This document shows, piece after piece, positions 62,955 to 64,000 of a stretch of 64,000 nucleotides of DNA (position 1 is its first letter; every line of letters begins with the position of its first letter). The stretch covers positions 1-64,000 of the forward strand of contig NZ_VEDF01000010.1 in assembly GCF_007677725.1 (NCBI RefSeq), given 5' to 3'. The notes below the pieces were generated by a model. That model saw only the letters and a program-made list of their open reading frames with translations, searched no databases and had not been told where the DNA came from. Both the position numbers and the translations under genes were made by a program. Origin of the DNA: Pseudomonas sp. URMO17WK12:I11 (lineage in GTDB: Bacteria > Pseudomonadota > Gammaproteobacteria > Pseudomonadales > Pseudomonadaceae).

Positions 62955-64000
<1,046 letters not shown>

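Overview
The window is a high-GC gammaproteobacterial chromosome segment. Gene content and order (murJ-ribF-ileS-lspA-fkpB-ispH, pilA/pilC/pilD-coaE-yacG, DUF1780 and DUF3094 neighbours, glyA next to a MorA-like c-di-GMP protein) and a putida-type intergenic repeat point to Pseudomonas, most likely the P. putida group. It opens at the 3' end of a 5S rRNA and closes inside ettA.

Bases 1-29,037 are core genome. In order: rRNA operon end and terminator; a lipid-transport locus with a LetA/PqiA protein split over two genes and a six-MCE-domain partner; rpsT; the murJ-to-ispH operon; a small minor-pilin cluster; thiO; divergent bamD and rluD-pgeF-clpB, with a heat-shock type promoter before clpB; a tRNA cluster Asn-Pro-Lys followed by a second Pro-Lys copy; ndh; small conserved Pseudomonas genes; and yacG-coaE-pilD-pilC divergent from pilA. 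No pilB lies between pilA and pilC, and no pilY1 lies with the minor pilins.

Bases about 29,015-49,617 are an integrated element of about 20.6 kb inserted at the 3' end of a tRNA-Thr gene. It has a P4-type integrase, an AlpA-type regulator, HTH and KilA-N proteins, a C4-like structured RNA, a chain of overlapping small genes, a Toprim primase and a DUF927 helicase-like protein. This is the replication/regulation module of a P4-like satellite. Only scattered phage morphogenesis genes follow: a tail-assembly protein I, a full-length tape-measure protein and a short terminase small subunit. No portal, capsid or large terminase is visible. The right third is unusually gene-poor and full of short paired repeats, including iteron-like TNGAC doublets spaced 10-11 bp that may be a replication origin. 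Just inside the right end is a two-gene operon encoding a three-helix membrane protein and a 38-residue proline-rich peptide, with its own terminator. This is the best candidate for an undescribed system in the window.

Bases 49,618-64,000 return to chromosome: a second C4-like element with small genes; an NAD-dependent epimerase divergent from a MerR regulator; a GFA-family protein; a TauE/SafE exporter; an RsbQ-like hydrolase coupled to a PAS histidine kinase; an ACR3/SBF-type transporter; glyA; morA; a small hypothetical gene; and the start of ettA.

Functions come from recognising motifs and family resemblance by eye. No database search was run.
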